Below are positions 1 through 8,469 of a DNA stretch of 34,064 bases, in pieces. The stretch comes from Lachnospiraceae bacterium (lineage in GTDB: Bacteria > Bacillota > Clostridia > Lachnospirales > Lachnospiraceae). The stretch covers positions 1 to 34,064 of the forward strand of contig JAFXTJ010000037.1 in the NCBI GenBank assembly GCA_017535945.1, written 5' to 3'. Under the pieces are notes generated by a model, which did not search any database, was not told the DNA's origin, and saw nothing but the letters and a program-made list of their open reading frames with translations. The position numbers were made by a program, and so were the translations under genes. Every line of letters starts with the position of its first letter. Positions within the stretch are counted from its first letter, which is position 1.

Positions 1-41
1 CTTAATGGTTGTACGAGCGGTATCATCGGAGGGAGGACTCC

Positions 42-305
42 GTGGGAAAAGATGAATGCAAGATGACGTTCAGTGCGTTTGTGCACGATAAGACCGGGAA
101 GAAGATCGTCCGGGTCTCTTTTGAGCGCGAGGGGAACGGCACCGTCGACCGTGCGGAGGGCATCGTGCCGGGCGGTACGATCCAGAGCCATCAGGGATTT
201 TCCGAAGAGGAACTGAAGCGCCTCTCGGACTATCTGGTGAACAACGAGCAGGACATCCTCGCGAGAGCCAAAGCGATCAGCAATCCCATGCGGTGGATGT
301 CGTAG
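42..305 (+). CDS. Small conserved-looking protein of unknown function, 87 aa
   Basis: I do not recognise this family. The best start is the GTG at 42, because a purine-rich GGAGGGAGG (28-36) sits 5 bases before it; an in-frame TTG at 9 and ATG at 63 are the alternatives. The product is a soluble, charged protein with no signal peptide or membrane segment. The N-terminal half looks like beta strands (TFSAFVHDKTGKKIVRVSF). A helical part follows, with EEELKRLSDYLVNNEQDILA near the C-terminus. It ends 9 bases before the MEMO1/AMMECR1 gene and is probably co-transcribed with it. No function is proposed. Confidence 0.7.
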   Translation: MGKDECKMTFSAFVHDKTGKKIVRVSFEREGNGTVDRAEGIVPGGTIQSHQGFSEEELKRLSDYLVNNEQDILARAKAISNPMRWMS

Positions 306-314
306 GAGGTACGT

Positions 315-1718
315 ATGTCGATCGTCGGCGCATGCATGGTACCGCACCCGCCCATTATCCTGCCGGAGGTGGGAGGCGGAGAAGAAGAGAAGATATCGGC
401 CACGGCGGCGGCCTACCGGGCGGCCATGGCGGAAATGGCGGCGTTAAAGCCCGAGGTGCTCCTCATCAGCACGCCGCACAGCATCCTTTACGCGGATTAC
501 TTCCATATTTCGCCCGGCCGCGGCGCAAGAGGCACGATGAAGCAGTTCCGTGCCCCCGGGGTCCGCTTTGATGTGGACTACGATGAAGCGCTGGTCCGGG
601 CGATCTGTGAGGAAGCGGATGCGATCGGCCTCCCGGCCGGCACCGAAGGCGAGCGGGACGCGTCGCTTGACCACGGGACCATGATCCCGCTGTATTTCGC
701 TCAGGAACAACCGGCGCTGCGGGCGCTCCCGATCGTGAGGATCTCGCTCTCGGGCCTGCCACTGGAGGAGCAGTACCGCTTCGGGATGTGCATCCGCAGA
801 GCCGTGGATAAGCTGGGCAGACGGGCCGTCTTCATCGGAAGCGGCGACCTCTCCCATAAATGCCGGGCGGAAGGTCCCTACGGATTTGCGCCGGAGGGCC
901 CGGAGTATGACAGACGGCTCACGGATGTCATGGCCAGGGCGGCGTTCGGCGAGCTGCTGGATTTTAACGAGCATTTTCTGGAGAAGGCCGCGGAGTGCGG
1001 CCACCGCTCCTTTATCATCATGGCGGGCGCCCTGGACGGGCTTGCGGTCCGGGCGGGGGAGATGACCCACGAGGACACCTTTGGCGTGGGCTACGGCGAG
1101 TGTGCCTACACCGTCACCGCAGAGGATGAGGAGAGACATTTCGCCGATGCGCACAGAAAGCGCAAACTCGCGGGGCTTGAGGCCATGCGGGAGGCGGAGG
1201 ACGCCTATGTCCGGCTCGCGAGGCTCTCGCTCGAGACCTATGTGAAGACCGGAAAGGAGCTGGAACGGGACGCCTACCCGGCGGATCTGACGGAGGAGAT
1301 GCGGAACAGACAGGCGGGCACCTTTGTCTCGGTCCATAAGGACGGACAGCTGCGCGGCTGCATCGGGACGATCGGCCCCACGACGGGCTGCATCGCCGAT
1401 GAGATCGTGCAGAACGCGGTGAGCGCGGCATCGAGAGACCCCAGGTTCTTCCCGATCCAGATCCCCGAGCTGCCGTATCTGGAGATCAGCGTGGATGTGC
1501 TGGGGGAGACGGAACCCATCGATTCCACGGATGAGCTGGATGTGAAGCGCTACGGCGTCATCGTCTCGTCCGGGCATAAGCGGGGGCTGCTTTTACCCAA
1601 TCTGGACGGCGTCGATACGATCGAGGAGCAGGTGCGGATCGCCATGCAGAAAGGCGGTATCCGGCCGGGAGACAAAAATATCCGCTACGAGCGGTTTGAA
1701 GTCGTAAGACATCATTAG
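315..1718 (+). CDS. AmmeMemoRadiSam system protein: MEMO1/LigB-like domain fused to AMMECR1 domain
   Basis: The protein joins two of the three parts of the AmmeMemoRadiSam set. Residues 1-270 form a class III extradiol-dioxygenase-like (LigB/MEMO1) domain, with His11 in VPHPPI, His55 in STPHS and His181 in SGDLSH as likely metal or active-site residues. Residues 295-460 form an AMMECR1 domain with the hallmark LRGCIG (346-351). The 467-residue length fits the fused form seen in Clostridia. The biochemical role is unknown; the third partner is a radical SAM protein, and none follows here. The start ATG has TAGGAGGT at 303-310. The next gene, hisS, begins 11 bases after the stop, so they probably share a transcript. 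Confidence 0.9.
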   Translation: MSIVGACMVPHPPIILPEVGGGEEEKISATAAAYRAAMAEMAALKPEVLLISTPHSILYADYFHISPGRGARGTMKQFRAPGVRFDVDYDEALVRAICEEADAIGLPAGTEGERDASLDHGTMIPLYFAQEQPALRALPIVRISLSGLPLEEQYRFGMCIRRAVDKLGRRAVFIGSGDLSHKCRAEGPYGFAPEGPEYDRRLTDVMARAAFGELLDFNEHFLEKAAECGHRSFIIMAGALDGLAVRAGEMTHEDTFGVGYGECAYTVTAEDEERHFADAHRKRKLAGLEAMREAEDAYVRLARLSLETYVKTGKELERDAYPADLTEEMRNRQAGTFVSVHKDGQLRGCIGTIGPTTGCIADEIVQNAVSAASRDPRFFPIQIPELPYLEISVDVLGETEPIDSTDELDVKRYGVIVSSGHKRGLLLPNLDGVDTIEEQVRIAMQKGGIRPGDKNIRYERFEVVRHH

Positions 1719-1729
1719 AGGAGGAGAAC

Positions 1730-2986
1730 ATGAATCTGGTAAAGAAACCCGTGACCGGGATGAAGGATGTGCTGCCTGCGGAGGCGGAGCTCAGAAACTA
1801 CGTGACGGACGTGATCCGCAGGACCTACGCCGCCTACGGCTTCAGGCAGATCGAGACGCCGGCCGTGGAGTCTCTGGCCAACTTAAACAGCAAGCAGGGC
1901 GGCGAGAACGAGAAACTCATCTTCAAGATCTTAAAGCGCGGCGAGAAACTCAAGCTCGAAGAGGCGAAGGAGGCGAATGACCTCACGGAGGAGGGCCTGC
2001 GCTACGACCTCACCGTGCCGCTCGTGCGTTTCTACTCGGCGCATCAGGCGGAGCTGCCGGCACCTTTTAAGGCGCTGCAGATGGGGCCTGTCTGGCGGGC
2101 GGACCGTCCGCAGAAGGGCCGTTTCCGCCAGTTCGTGCAATGCGATATCGATATCCTGGGCGATGCCACGAACCTCGCGGAGATCGAGCTGATCCTCGCG
2201 ACGACGAGGGCGCTCGCCAATCTGGAGTTTAAGGGCTTTGAGGTGCGCATCGGCGACAGACGGCTGTTGAAAGCGATGGCTTCCTACGCCGGTTTCGCGG
2301 AGGAGAATTACGACGAGGTCTTCATCATCCTCGATAAGATGGACAAGATCGGCACGGACGGCGTGCGGCAGGAGCTGATCGACGCCGGCTTCGCCAGAGG
2401 CGCCGCGGACAAGTACCTGGCGCTGTTTAAGGAACTCGAGACGAAGCCCGGGATCGAAGGGATCCGGTATCTCTCCGGTATCCTCGGCGATCACATCGAA
2501 GCGGGCGCCGCGGAGGGCCTCATTGAGATCATTGAGGGTGTGGAAAGCACGAAGACAGCGGATTTCGCGCTCGTGTTCGATCCCACGCTGGTCCGCGGGA
2601 TGAGTTACTACACCGGGACGATCTTTGAGATCGCGATGCCGGAATTCGGCGCCAGTGCGGGCGGCGGCGGACGCTATGACAAGATGGTCGGCAAGTTCAC
2701 CGGCCAGGATGTGCCGGCCTGCGGCTTTTCCATCGGCTTCGAGCGCATCCTTCTGCTGCTGCAGGAACGCGGATTCCAGGTGCCGCATGACGGCGAACGG
2801 GTCGCCTTCCTCGTGGAGAAGGGCATGCCCGCGGAGAAGCTCTCCGGGATCTTCGCCGAGGCGGAGAAGAGCAGGGAGGCGGGCAACACCGTGCTCGTCG
2901 TGCGCATGAACAAGAACAAGAAATTCCAGAAGGACCAGCTGACGGCGGAGGGCTACACGTCGATCAGGGAGTTCTTTAAGGACTGA
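1730..2986 (+). CDS. hisS: Histidine--tRNA ligase
   Basis: This class II synthetase charges tRNA-His with histidine in the cytoplasm. Motif 2 is RADRPQKGRFRQF (123-135), the histidine-specific HisA motif is LVRGMSYYTG (287-296), and motif 3 runs through GGGGRYD to GFSIGFER (311-339). The HisA arginine is present, so this looks like an active synthetase and not the HisZ paralogue. The C-terminal anticodon-binding part, from about 355 to 418, is short (about 64 residues where 90 or more are usual). AGAGGAGGAGA precedes the ATG. I looked for a T-box leader and found none; only 11 bases separate it from the gene before. No aspS follows, although hisS-aspS is a common pair in Bacillota. Confidence 0.95.
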   Translation: MNLVKKPVTGMKDVLPAEAELRNYVTDVIRRTYAAYGFRQIETPAVESLANLNSKQGGENEKLIFKILKRGEKLKLEEAKEANDLTEEGLRYDLTVPLVRFYSAHQAELPAPFKALQMGPVWRADRPQKGRFRQFVQCDIDILGDATNLAEIELILATTRALANLEFKGFEVRIGDRRLLKAMASYAGFAEENYDEVFIILDKMDKIGTDGVRQELIDAGFARGAADKYLALFKELETKPGIEGIRYLSGILGDHIEAGAAEGLIEIIEGVESTKTADFALVFDPTLVRGMSYYTGTIFEIAMPEFGASAGGGGRYDKMVGKFTGQDVPACGFSIGFERILLLLQERGFQVPHDGERVAFLVEKGMPAEKLSGIFAEAEKSREAGNTVLVVRMNKNKKFQKDQLTAEGYTSIREFFKD

Positions 2987-3002
2987 GGACGGCGACAGAA
3001 AA

Positions 3003-4286
3003 ATGGGTATCGTACAGCCTCTGATCATCCTCATACTGCTTTTGTGCTCCGCCTTCTTTTCCTCGGCGGAGACCGCCTACATGACCGTGAACCGCGTGCG
3101 GATCGAGTCGCTCATCAAGGACGGCAATAAACGCGCCGGCGCGGTCATGCGCATCCTCGAGCAGTATCCCAAGATGATCTCCGCCATCCTGATCGGCAAC
3201 AACATCGTCAACCTCGCGGCCTCCGCCCTGGTGACCGTCTATGTGTCGGACCTCTTCGGCAGCGCCCTGATCGGCGTGGGCACCGGGATCCTGACGCTCC
3301 TCGTCCTCATCTTCGGCGAGATCGTCCCCAAGACCGTCGCAAAGGTGTATGCCGAGAAGCTTGCGCTCGCCTATGCCCGCACGATCCGCGCCCTGATGAT
3401 CCTGATGACGCCGTTCATCATTGTCATCAACTGCGTCTCCGATCTGTTCCTGAGGCTCTTCCATGTGGACCCCAACGCACGGGATACCATGACCGAGACG
3501 GAGCTCAAGACCTACGTGGATCTCGGCCATGAGGACGGAGTCATCGAGACCGAGGAGAAGGAGATCATCAACAATGTCTTCGACTTCTCCGACACCTTTG
3601 CCAAGGATGTCATGATCCCCCGGATCGACATGAGCTGTGTCTCCGTGGACGCGGATTACGGCGAAGTCCTGAAGTGCTTCCGCCAGGACATGTACACCCG
3701 CCTGCCGGTCTACGAGGGCGACGGCGACAACATCATCGGTCTCATCAACATCAAGGACTTCATCTTCATCAAGGACCGCGCCGAGTTTAAGGTGCGGGAT
3801 CATCTGCGCGGCGCTCTCTATACCTATGAATATAAGAAGACGGCGGACCTGCTGACGCAGATGCGGGAAAAGAGCCAGAACGTCGCCTTTGTTCTTAATG
3901 AATACACCCGCACCGTGGGCATGATCACGCTGGAGGACCTCCTCGAGGAGATCGTGGGCGAGATCCGCGACGAGTACGATGCGGATGAGAAGGAGATGAT
4001 CCGCGACCAGGGGAACGGCTGCTACCTCGTCCAGGCCCGCGTGAAGTTAAGCGACCTCAACGACGCCATCGGCACGGAACTCGATTCCGAGGACTACGAC
4101 TCGATCGGCGGCCTCATGATCGAGAAACTCGAGCGCCTGCCCCGTGACAATGAGTCCGTGACCCTCGCCGACGGCACGACCCTGAAAGCCCGCGGCATCC
4201 GCCAGAACCGCATTTTGAAGGTTCTTGTGAAACCGGCAGTTGCAGATAAAGAGGAAAAAGCATCCGAAGGGAATCCGACGACGTAG
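3003..4286 (+). CDS. CNNM/CorC (HlyC)-family membrane protein with CBS domains
   Basis: This membrane protein has an N-terminal DUF21/CNNM domain (about 1-150) with hydrophobic segments near 5-22, 60-82, 88-108 and 128-150. It carries the typical SAFFSSAETA (16-25) and GEIVPKT (105-111). A CBS pair follows (about 200-325, with DVMIPRIDM at 202-210), then a C-terminal CorC/HlyC domain to about 415. The family is linked to magnesium or other divalent cation efflux; older records call it hemolysin. The transported ion cannot be read from the sequence. The start fits the family, but the ribosome site is weak (GAGGAC about 12 bases upstream). The gene starts 16 bases after hisS. No clear terminator follows. 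Confidence 0.88.
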   Translation: MGIVQPLIILILLLCSAFFSSAETAYMTVNRVRIESLIKDGNKRAGAVMRILEQYPKMISAILIGNNIVNLAASALVTVYVSDLFGSALIGVGTGILTLLVLIFGEIVPKTVAKVYAEKLALAYARTIRALMILMTPFIIVINCVSDLFLRLFHVDPNARDTMTETELKTYVDLGHEDGVIETEEKEIINNVFDFSDTFAKDVMIPRIDMSCVSVDADYGEVLKCFRQDMYTRLPVYEGDGDNIIGLINIKDFIFIKDRAEFKVRDHLRGALYTYEYKKTADLLTQMREKSQNVAFVLNEYTRTVGMITLEDLLEEIVGEIRDEYDADEKEMIRDQGNGCYLVQARVKLSDLNDAIGTELDSEDYDSIGGLMIEKLERLPRDNESVTLADGTTLKARGIRQNRILKVLVKPAVADKEEKASEGNPTT

Positions 4287-4365
4287 CAGCTTGGCCTCTG
4301 TATGATGAGCAGGGTCTATTGATGGAACCTCAACGACCCACAACAATATGTGGTATTCATGCACC

Positions 4366-4394
4366 TTGACCACAACCGACGTATATGCTACAAT
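4366..4394 (+). promoter_or_regulatory. Sigma-A-type promoter of the SCIFF operon
   Basis: TTGACC (4366-4371), a 17-base spacer and TACAAT (4389-4394), with an extended TG two bases upstream of the -10 box. The predicted start of transcription is near 4401, giving a leader of about 40 bases before the SCIFF ATG at 4441. It lies in the 154-base gap after the CNNM gene, which otherwise holds only short weak inverted repeats (CCACA/TGTGG at 4338-4353). Confidence 0.75.
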
Positions 4395-4440
4395 ACTGCA
4401 ATGTGTGCGCTGTCGTAGGATGGCGCGAAAGGAGAGAATC

Positions 4441-4587
4441 ATGAAGCATATTCAGACACTGAACACCAGAAACCTGCAGGAGTCCTTAAAGAAGGGCGGC
4501 TGCGGCGAATGCCAGACCTCCTGCCAGTCGGCCTGCAAGACCAGCTGCACCGTCGGCAACCAGAGCTGCGAGCAGCTGAAGAAATAA
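4441..4587 (+). CDS. scfA: SCIFF ranthipeptide precursor (six cysteines in forty-five residues), 48 aa
   Basis: This is the ribosomally made precursor that the next gene product modifies. It begins with the conserved MKHIQTLNTRNLQESLKKGG leader. All six cysteines lie at 21, 24, 28, 32, 36 and 43, in the order CGEC, SC, AC, SC and SCE. In the related Clostridium thermocellum peptide CteA a thioether joins Cys32 to Thr37; both residues are in the same places here. The ATG has AAAGGAGAG just upstream and its own promoter. The longer open frame upstream (from 4348) lacks the conserved start and is not used. The function of SCIFF peptides is unsettled; signalling or quorum roles have been proposed for ranthipeptides. 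Confidence 0.95.
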   Translation: MKHIQTLNTRNLQESLKKGGCGECQTSCQSACKTSCTVGNQSCEQLKK

Positions 4588-4608
4588 GACCGGACCGGAT
4601 CCCCGGAC

Positions 4609-6093
4609 ATGATCCACGCATACCGCAACAACGGCTGCAATATCGTCCTGGATGTACACAGCGGGGCGGTACACGTCGTTGACGATCTGACGTACTCCCT
4701 GATCCCTAAAGTCGAGAAGCTCCTCACGGAGCGCTTCCGCACGGCTGCTTTTACAAGCAGGCCGGGGGATGAGGTGCCTGCGCTGACGGAGGAATTCACT
4801 GCGATCCTCAGCCATGAACCGGATGAGGAGATCGCCGCGGGCGTGGCGGAGGCCTTTTCCGAGGCCGGACGGGACGCGGATATCCGGGATGTGCTGCAGG
4901 AGATCATCGAGGAGATCCTGACGCTGCGTGCGGAGGGACAGCTCTACACCGACGATCCCTACAGAAAGCACGCGGAGAATTTCAAGAAGAGACAGACCGT
5001 GGTCAAGGCGCTGTGCCTCAATGTGGCGCATGCCTGCAACCTCGCCTGCCGCTATTGCTTTGCGGGAGCGGGAGAGTACCACGGGAGCCGTGAGCTCATG
5101 AGCGCGGAGGTCGGCCGGGCCGCACTGGATTTCCTGGTCGCCAACTCCGGGAGCCGCAGGAATCTCGAGGTGGATTTCTTCGGCGGGGAGCCGCTCTTAA
5201 ACTGGGAAGTCATTAAGGAGATCGTGGGTTACGGGCGGCAGCTCGAGGAGAAGCACGACAAACATTTCCGTTTCACGCTGACGACGAACGGGACGCTTCT
5301 CACCGACGAGATCCTGGAATTTGTCAATAAGGAGATGGACAACATCGTCCTCTCGATCGACGGGCGCAAAGAGGTCAATGACCGGATGCGGCCGTGGAGT
5401 GACGGACGGACGGAGAGTGCCTACGACACGATCGTCCCGAAGTATCTCGAGGTGGCAAAGAGCCGCGGCGGAGAGCGCTATTTCGTGCGCGGCACCTTTA
5501 CGCATGAGAACCTCGATTTCGCGGAGGATGTGAAGCATCTGGCGGATCTCGGGTTCACGCAGATCTCCATGGAGCCTGTGGTGGCGAAGCCCTCGGATCC
5601 GTGGGCGATCAAAGAGGAAGATCTGCCTGCCCTGATGGAAGAGTATGACAAGCTCGCCGCGCTGTATCTGGAGTACAGGAAAGCCGGCAGGCCTTTCCAT
5701 TTCTTCCATTTCAATATCGACCTGGAGGGCGGCCCCTGCGTGATCAAGCGCCTGTCGGGCTGCGGTTCGGGCTGTGAGTATCTGGGCGTGACGCCTGCCG
5801 GGGAGCTGTATCCCTGCCACCAGTTCGTGGGGAACACACCTTTCATCATGGGGAATGTGTTTGACGGTATCACGAGGGATGATATCAGGGAGCAGTTCGC
5901 TGCGAGCAATGTCTACACAAGAGAGGAATGCACGAAGTGCTTCGCCAGGTATTACTGCAGCGGCGGCTGCGCGGCGAATGCCTGGAATTTCAACGGGGAC
6001 ATCAATACCGTCTACGAGACGGGTTGTGTATTACAGAGGAAGCGCATCGAATGCGCCATCATGATAAAAGCAGCTGAAGGAGTGGAAAAATGA
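4609..6093 (+). CDS. scfB: SCIFF thioether-forming radical SAM/SPASM maturase
   Basis: This enzyme uses S-adenosylmethionine radical chemistry to join Cys sulfurs to residues of the SCIFF peptide. The N-terminal part (1-130) begins IVLDVHSGAVHVVDD, typical of this family, and probably includes the peptide-recognition region. The radical SAM cluster is CNLACRYC (Cys143, 147, 150), followed by FFGGEPLLN. The C-terminal SPASM domain carries many cysteines, among them CGSGC, YPCHQF, CTKCFARYYCSGGC and ETGC, for auxiliary Fe-S clusters. The gene begins 21 bases after scfA but has no Shine-Dalgarno sequence in CCGGATCCCCGGAC, so it may be translated less than the peptide. Its stop overlaps the secDF start (ATGA). 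Confidence 0.95.
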   Translation: MIHAYRNNGCNIVLDVHSGAVHVVDDLTYSLIPKVEKLLTERFRTAAFTSRPGDEVPALTEEFTAILSHEPDEEIAAGVAEAFSEAGRDADIRDVLQEIIEEILTLRAEGQLYTDDPYRKHAENFKKRQTVVKALCLNVAHACNLACRYCFAGAGEYHGSRELMSAEVGRAALDFLVANSGSRRNLEVDFFGGEPLLNWEVIKEIVGYGRQLEEKHDKHFRFTLTTNGTLLTDEILEFVNKEMDNIVLSIDGRKEVNDRMRPWSDGRTESAYDTIVPKYLEVAKSRGGERYFVRGTFTHENLDFAEDVKHLADLGFTQISMEPVVAKPSDPWAIKEEDLPALMEEYDKLAALYLEYRKAGRPFHFFHFNIDLEGGPCVIKRLSGCGSGCEYLGVTPAGELYPCHQFVGNTPFIMGNVFDGITRDDIREQFAASNVYTREECTKCFARYYCSGGCAANAWNFNGDINTVYETGCVLQRKRIECAIMIKAAEGVEK

Positions 6094-8390
6094 AGAAATC
6101 AAGAGCAATCATCGGTCTGATCGTTGTGGTCCTGCTTCTTGCGGGACTGGGCTATACAGCGATCTTCGGTCTGGGGAGCGACAAGTCCGGATCCCTGAGC
6201 AGCATCGATCTGGGCCTCGATCTCGCGGGCGGCGTGTCCATCACCTATGAGGTGGGCGACAACGAGACCCCCAGCGCGGCGGACATGTCCGACACGATCT
6301 ACAAGCTGCAGCAGCGTGTCGATCAGTACAGCACCGAGGCGCAGGTCTACCAGGAGGGCACGAACCGGATCAACATCGAGATCCCCGGTGTCACGGATGC
6401 CAATGCGATCCTCGAAGAGCTGGGTCAGCCCGGTAACCTCTACTTCATTGCCCAGACGGATGCGAACGGCGAGCAGAACTACTCCTTTGGCATGTCGGCC
6501 GAGGGCGGTGAGGAGAACTTCACCTACGGCTATAATCTGAACAAGACGATCGAGGAACTCGAAGCGGAGGGTTCCATCGTATTAAAGGGCGAGGATGTCG
6601 CCAACGCGCAGGCCGGCTATCAGAATTCCGGCACCGCCGGCAACCAGGAGCCCGTCGTCGAACTCGAGTTCACTCCTGCGGGAACGGCGGCCTTTGCGGA
6701 TGCGACGACCAAGGCGTTCGCTGCCGGCGAATCCATCGGTATCTACTATGACGGCGAGTTCATCAGCGTCCCGACCGTGCAGGCGGCCATCACGGACGGC
6801 CGTGCGGTCATCACCGGCATGTCCGGTTATCAGGAAGCCGAGAATCTGGCAGCCCTGATCCGTATCGGCGGACTGAAGCTCGCACTTACGGAGCTGCGCT
6901 CCAATGTCGTCGGAGCCCAGCTGGGCTCCAACGCGATCGATTCCGGTCTGATCGCGGCGGCGGTCGGCTTCGTTCTGATCGTCATCTTCATGCTGGTGAT
7001 CTACCGGATCCTGGGTCTGGCGGCCAGCATCGCGCTTGCCTTCTACGTGGAGCTCATGGTCATCCTGCTGGATGCGTTTGAGATCACGCTGACGCTGCCC
7101 GGTATCGCAGGTATCATCCTGACGATCGGTATGGCGGTGGATGCCAACGTCATCGTCTTCTCGAGAATACGTGAGGAACTGGCCCGCGGCAAGGTCGTGG
7201 GAGAGGCGATGAAGCTGGGTTATCAGAAGGCTCTCTCCGCCATCCTGGACGGTAATATCACGACCGTCATCGCGGCCGTCGTCCTGATGATCGGCGGCTC
7301 CGGCACCATCAAGGGCTTCGCCCAGACACTGGTCCTCGGTATCATCGTCTCCATGTTCACGGCTCTGCTGGTGACGCGTGCGGTCTCCGCACTCCTGTAC
7401 GGACTGGGCCTGAAGAACGAGAAATTCTACGGCAAGGAGAAGGCGCTCAAGCTCTTTGATTTCTTCGGCAAGCGCAAGCTCTTCTACCTGATCTCCTGCG
7501 GCGTGATGGCGCTCGGGATCATCGTGATGATCGTAAACGGCGCGCGCGGCGCCGGTGCCCTCAACTGGAGCCTGGATTTCGTGGGCGGCACCTCTACCAG
7601 TGTGACCTTTGACAGACAGTGGACCACGGAGGAACTCGATCAGCAGGTCGTGCCGAAGATCAAGGAAGTGACCGGCGTCGCCTCCGTTCAGGTGCAGACC
7701 GTGTCCGGTACGAACCAGGTCGTGTTCAAGACTACGTCCCTCGACCTCTCCAAGCGCGAGGCGATGGACAACATGCTGGAGAGCGATTTCGGCGTGACAA
7801 GCGATAATATCGCGGCGGAGACGATCAGCCCCACGATCGGCAGGGAGATGCTGCGTGCGGCCATCATCTCGGTCATCATCGCCCTGTTCCTGATGTTCAT
7901 CTACATCGCCATCCGGTTCAGCAATTATCAGTTCTCGCTGGCGGCCATCGCGGCGCTGGCCCATGACGCGATGATGGTCGTCGTGTGCTACGCGCTCACG
8001 AGGATCTCCGCGGGCGGCACCTTCATCGCCTGCATCCTGACGATCATCGGTTACTCCATCAACGATACGATCGTCACCTTTGACCGTATCCGTGAGAACA
8101 TGGGCGCGGCGGTGCGCAACAGCGATATCGGCGGCATCGTCAACAAGAGCGTATCCCAGACGCTGACACGAAGCCTGTTCACCTCCGTGACGACCTTCTT
8201 CATGGTGCTGTGCCTCGTGATCTTCGGTGTGGCGGATATCAAGTTCTTCGCGATCCCGCTGATGATCGGTGTGATCGCCGGTACCTATTCCTCAATCTTC
8301 ATCGCCTCCCCGCTCTGGACGGACATGAAGTTAAAGAGCGCCGGCGTGCAGCCGCAGCAGGCGAAAAAAGAGAGCAAGCCGCAGGAGTAA
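6090..8390 (+). CDS. secDF: Fused protein translocase subunit SecDF
   Basis: This membrane protein helps SecYEG move proteins outward using the proton gradient. SecD and SecF are fused in one 766-residue chain. There is a first membrane helix at 6-28, SecD signature LGLDLAGGVS at 41-50, a small extracellular region to about 285, and helices from 287 to 440 with GMAVDANVIVFSRIREE (347-363). The SecF half begins near 456 with FDFFGKRK, then LDFVGGTS (495-502), another extracellular segment, and five helices with GYSINDTIVTFDRIREN. The start ATG overlaps the maturase stop, so translation is coupled to scfB. A terminator follows at 8415-8451. Confidence 0.95.
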   Translation: MKKSRAIIGLIVVVLLLAGLGYTAIFGLGSDKSGSLSSIDLGLDLAGGVSITYEVGDNETPSAADMSDTIYKLQQRVDQYSTEAQVYQEGTNRINIEIPGVTDANAILEELGQPGNLYFIAQTDANGEQNYSFGMSAEGGEENFTYGYNLNKTIEELEAEGSIVLKGEDVANAQAGYQNSGTAGNQEPVVELEFTPAGTAAFADATTKAFAAGESIGIYYDGEFISVPTVQAAITDGRAVITGMSGYQEAENLAALIRIGGLKLALTELRSNVVGAQLGSNAIDSGLIAAAVGFVLIVIFMLVIYRILGLAASIALAFYVELMVILLDAFEITLTLPGIAGIILTIGMAVDANVIVFSRIREELARGKVVGEAMKLGYQKALSAILDGNITTVIAAVVLMIGGSGTIKGFAQTLVLGIIVSMFTALLVTRAVSALLYGLGLKNEKFYGKEKALKLFDFFGKRKLFYLISCGVMALGIIVMIVNGARGAGALNWSLDFVGGTSTSVTFDRQWTTEELDQQVVPKIKEVTGVASVQVQTVSGTNQVVFKTTSLDLSKREAMDNMLESDFGVTSDNIAAETISPTIGREMLRAAIISVIIALFLMFIYIAIRFSNYQFSLAAIAALAHDAMMVVVCYALTRISAGGTFIACILTIIGYSINDTIVTFDRIRENMGAAVRNSDIGGIVNKSVSQTLTRSLFTSVTTFFMVLCLVIFGVADIKFFAIPLMIGVIAGTYSSIFIASPLWTDMKLKSAGVQPQQAKKESKPQE

Positions 8391-8414
8391 GAAGCGGATC
8401 AAGGCGGGTTTATG

Positions 8415-8451
8415 ACCGTGTCGGGTGCGATGACGCATTCGACACGGTTTT
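8415..8451 (+). terminator. Intrinsic terminator after secDF
   Basis: A stem of about 15 pairs forms between 8415-8429 and 8434-8448 (ACCGTGTCG with CGACACGGT outside, GTGCG with CGCAT inside, two G-T pairs), closed by an ATGA loop and followed by TTTT. It sits 19 bases before recJ, and I see no clear promoter between it and recJ, so it may only reduce read-through. Confidence 0.8.
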
Positions 8452-8469
8452 CGTATTAGAGGAGAACAC

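Noticed and set aside
1719-1729. T-box or other leader before hisS
   Set aside because: Only 11 bases separate hisS from the gene before it, and these are the ribosome binding site.
4287-4365. Terminator after the CNNM gene
   Set aside because: GGGTC/GACCC (4312-4339) and CCACA/TGTGG (4338-4353) are short, with long loops or no T-run.
6582-7964. Long open frame on the minus strand opposite secDF (460 codons), with similar ones opposite priA (12137-13465), hisS and the MEMO1 fusion
   Set aside because: The products are rich in His, Asp, Arg and Gln with no recognisable fold, and each lies opposite a certain gene. They follow from GC-rich codon use on the coding strand.
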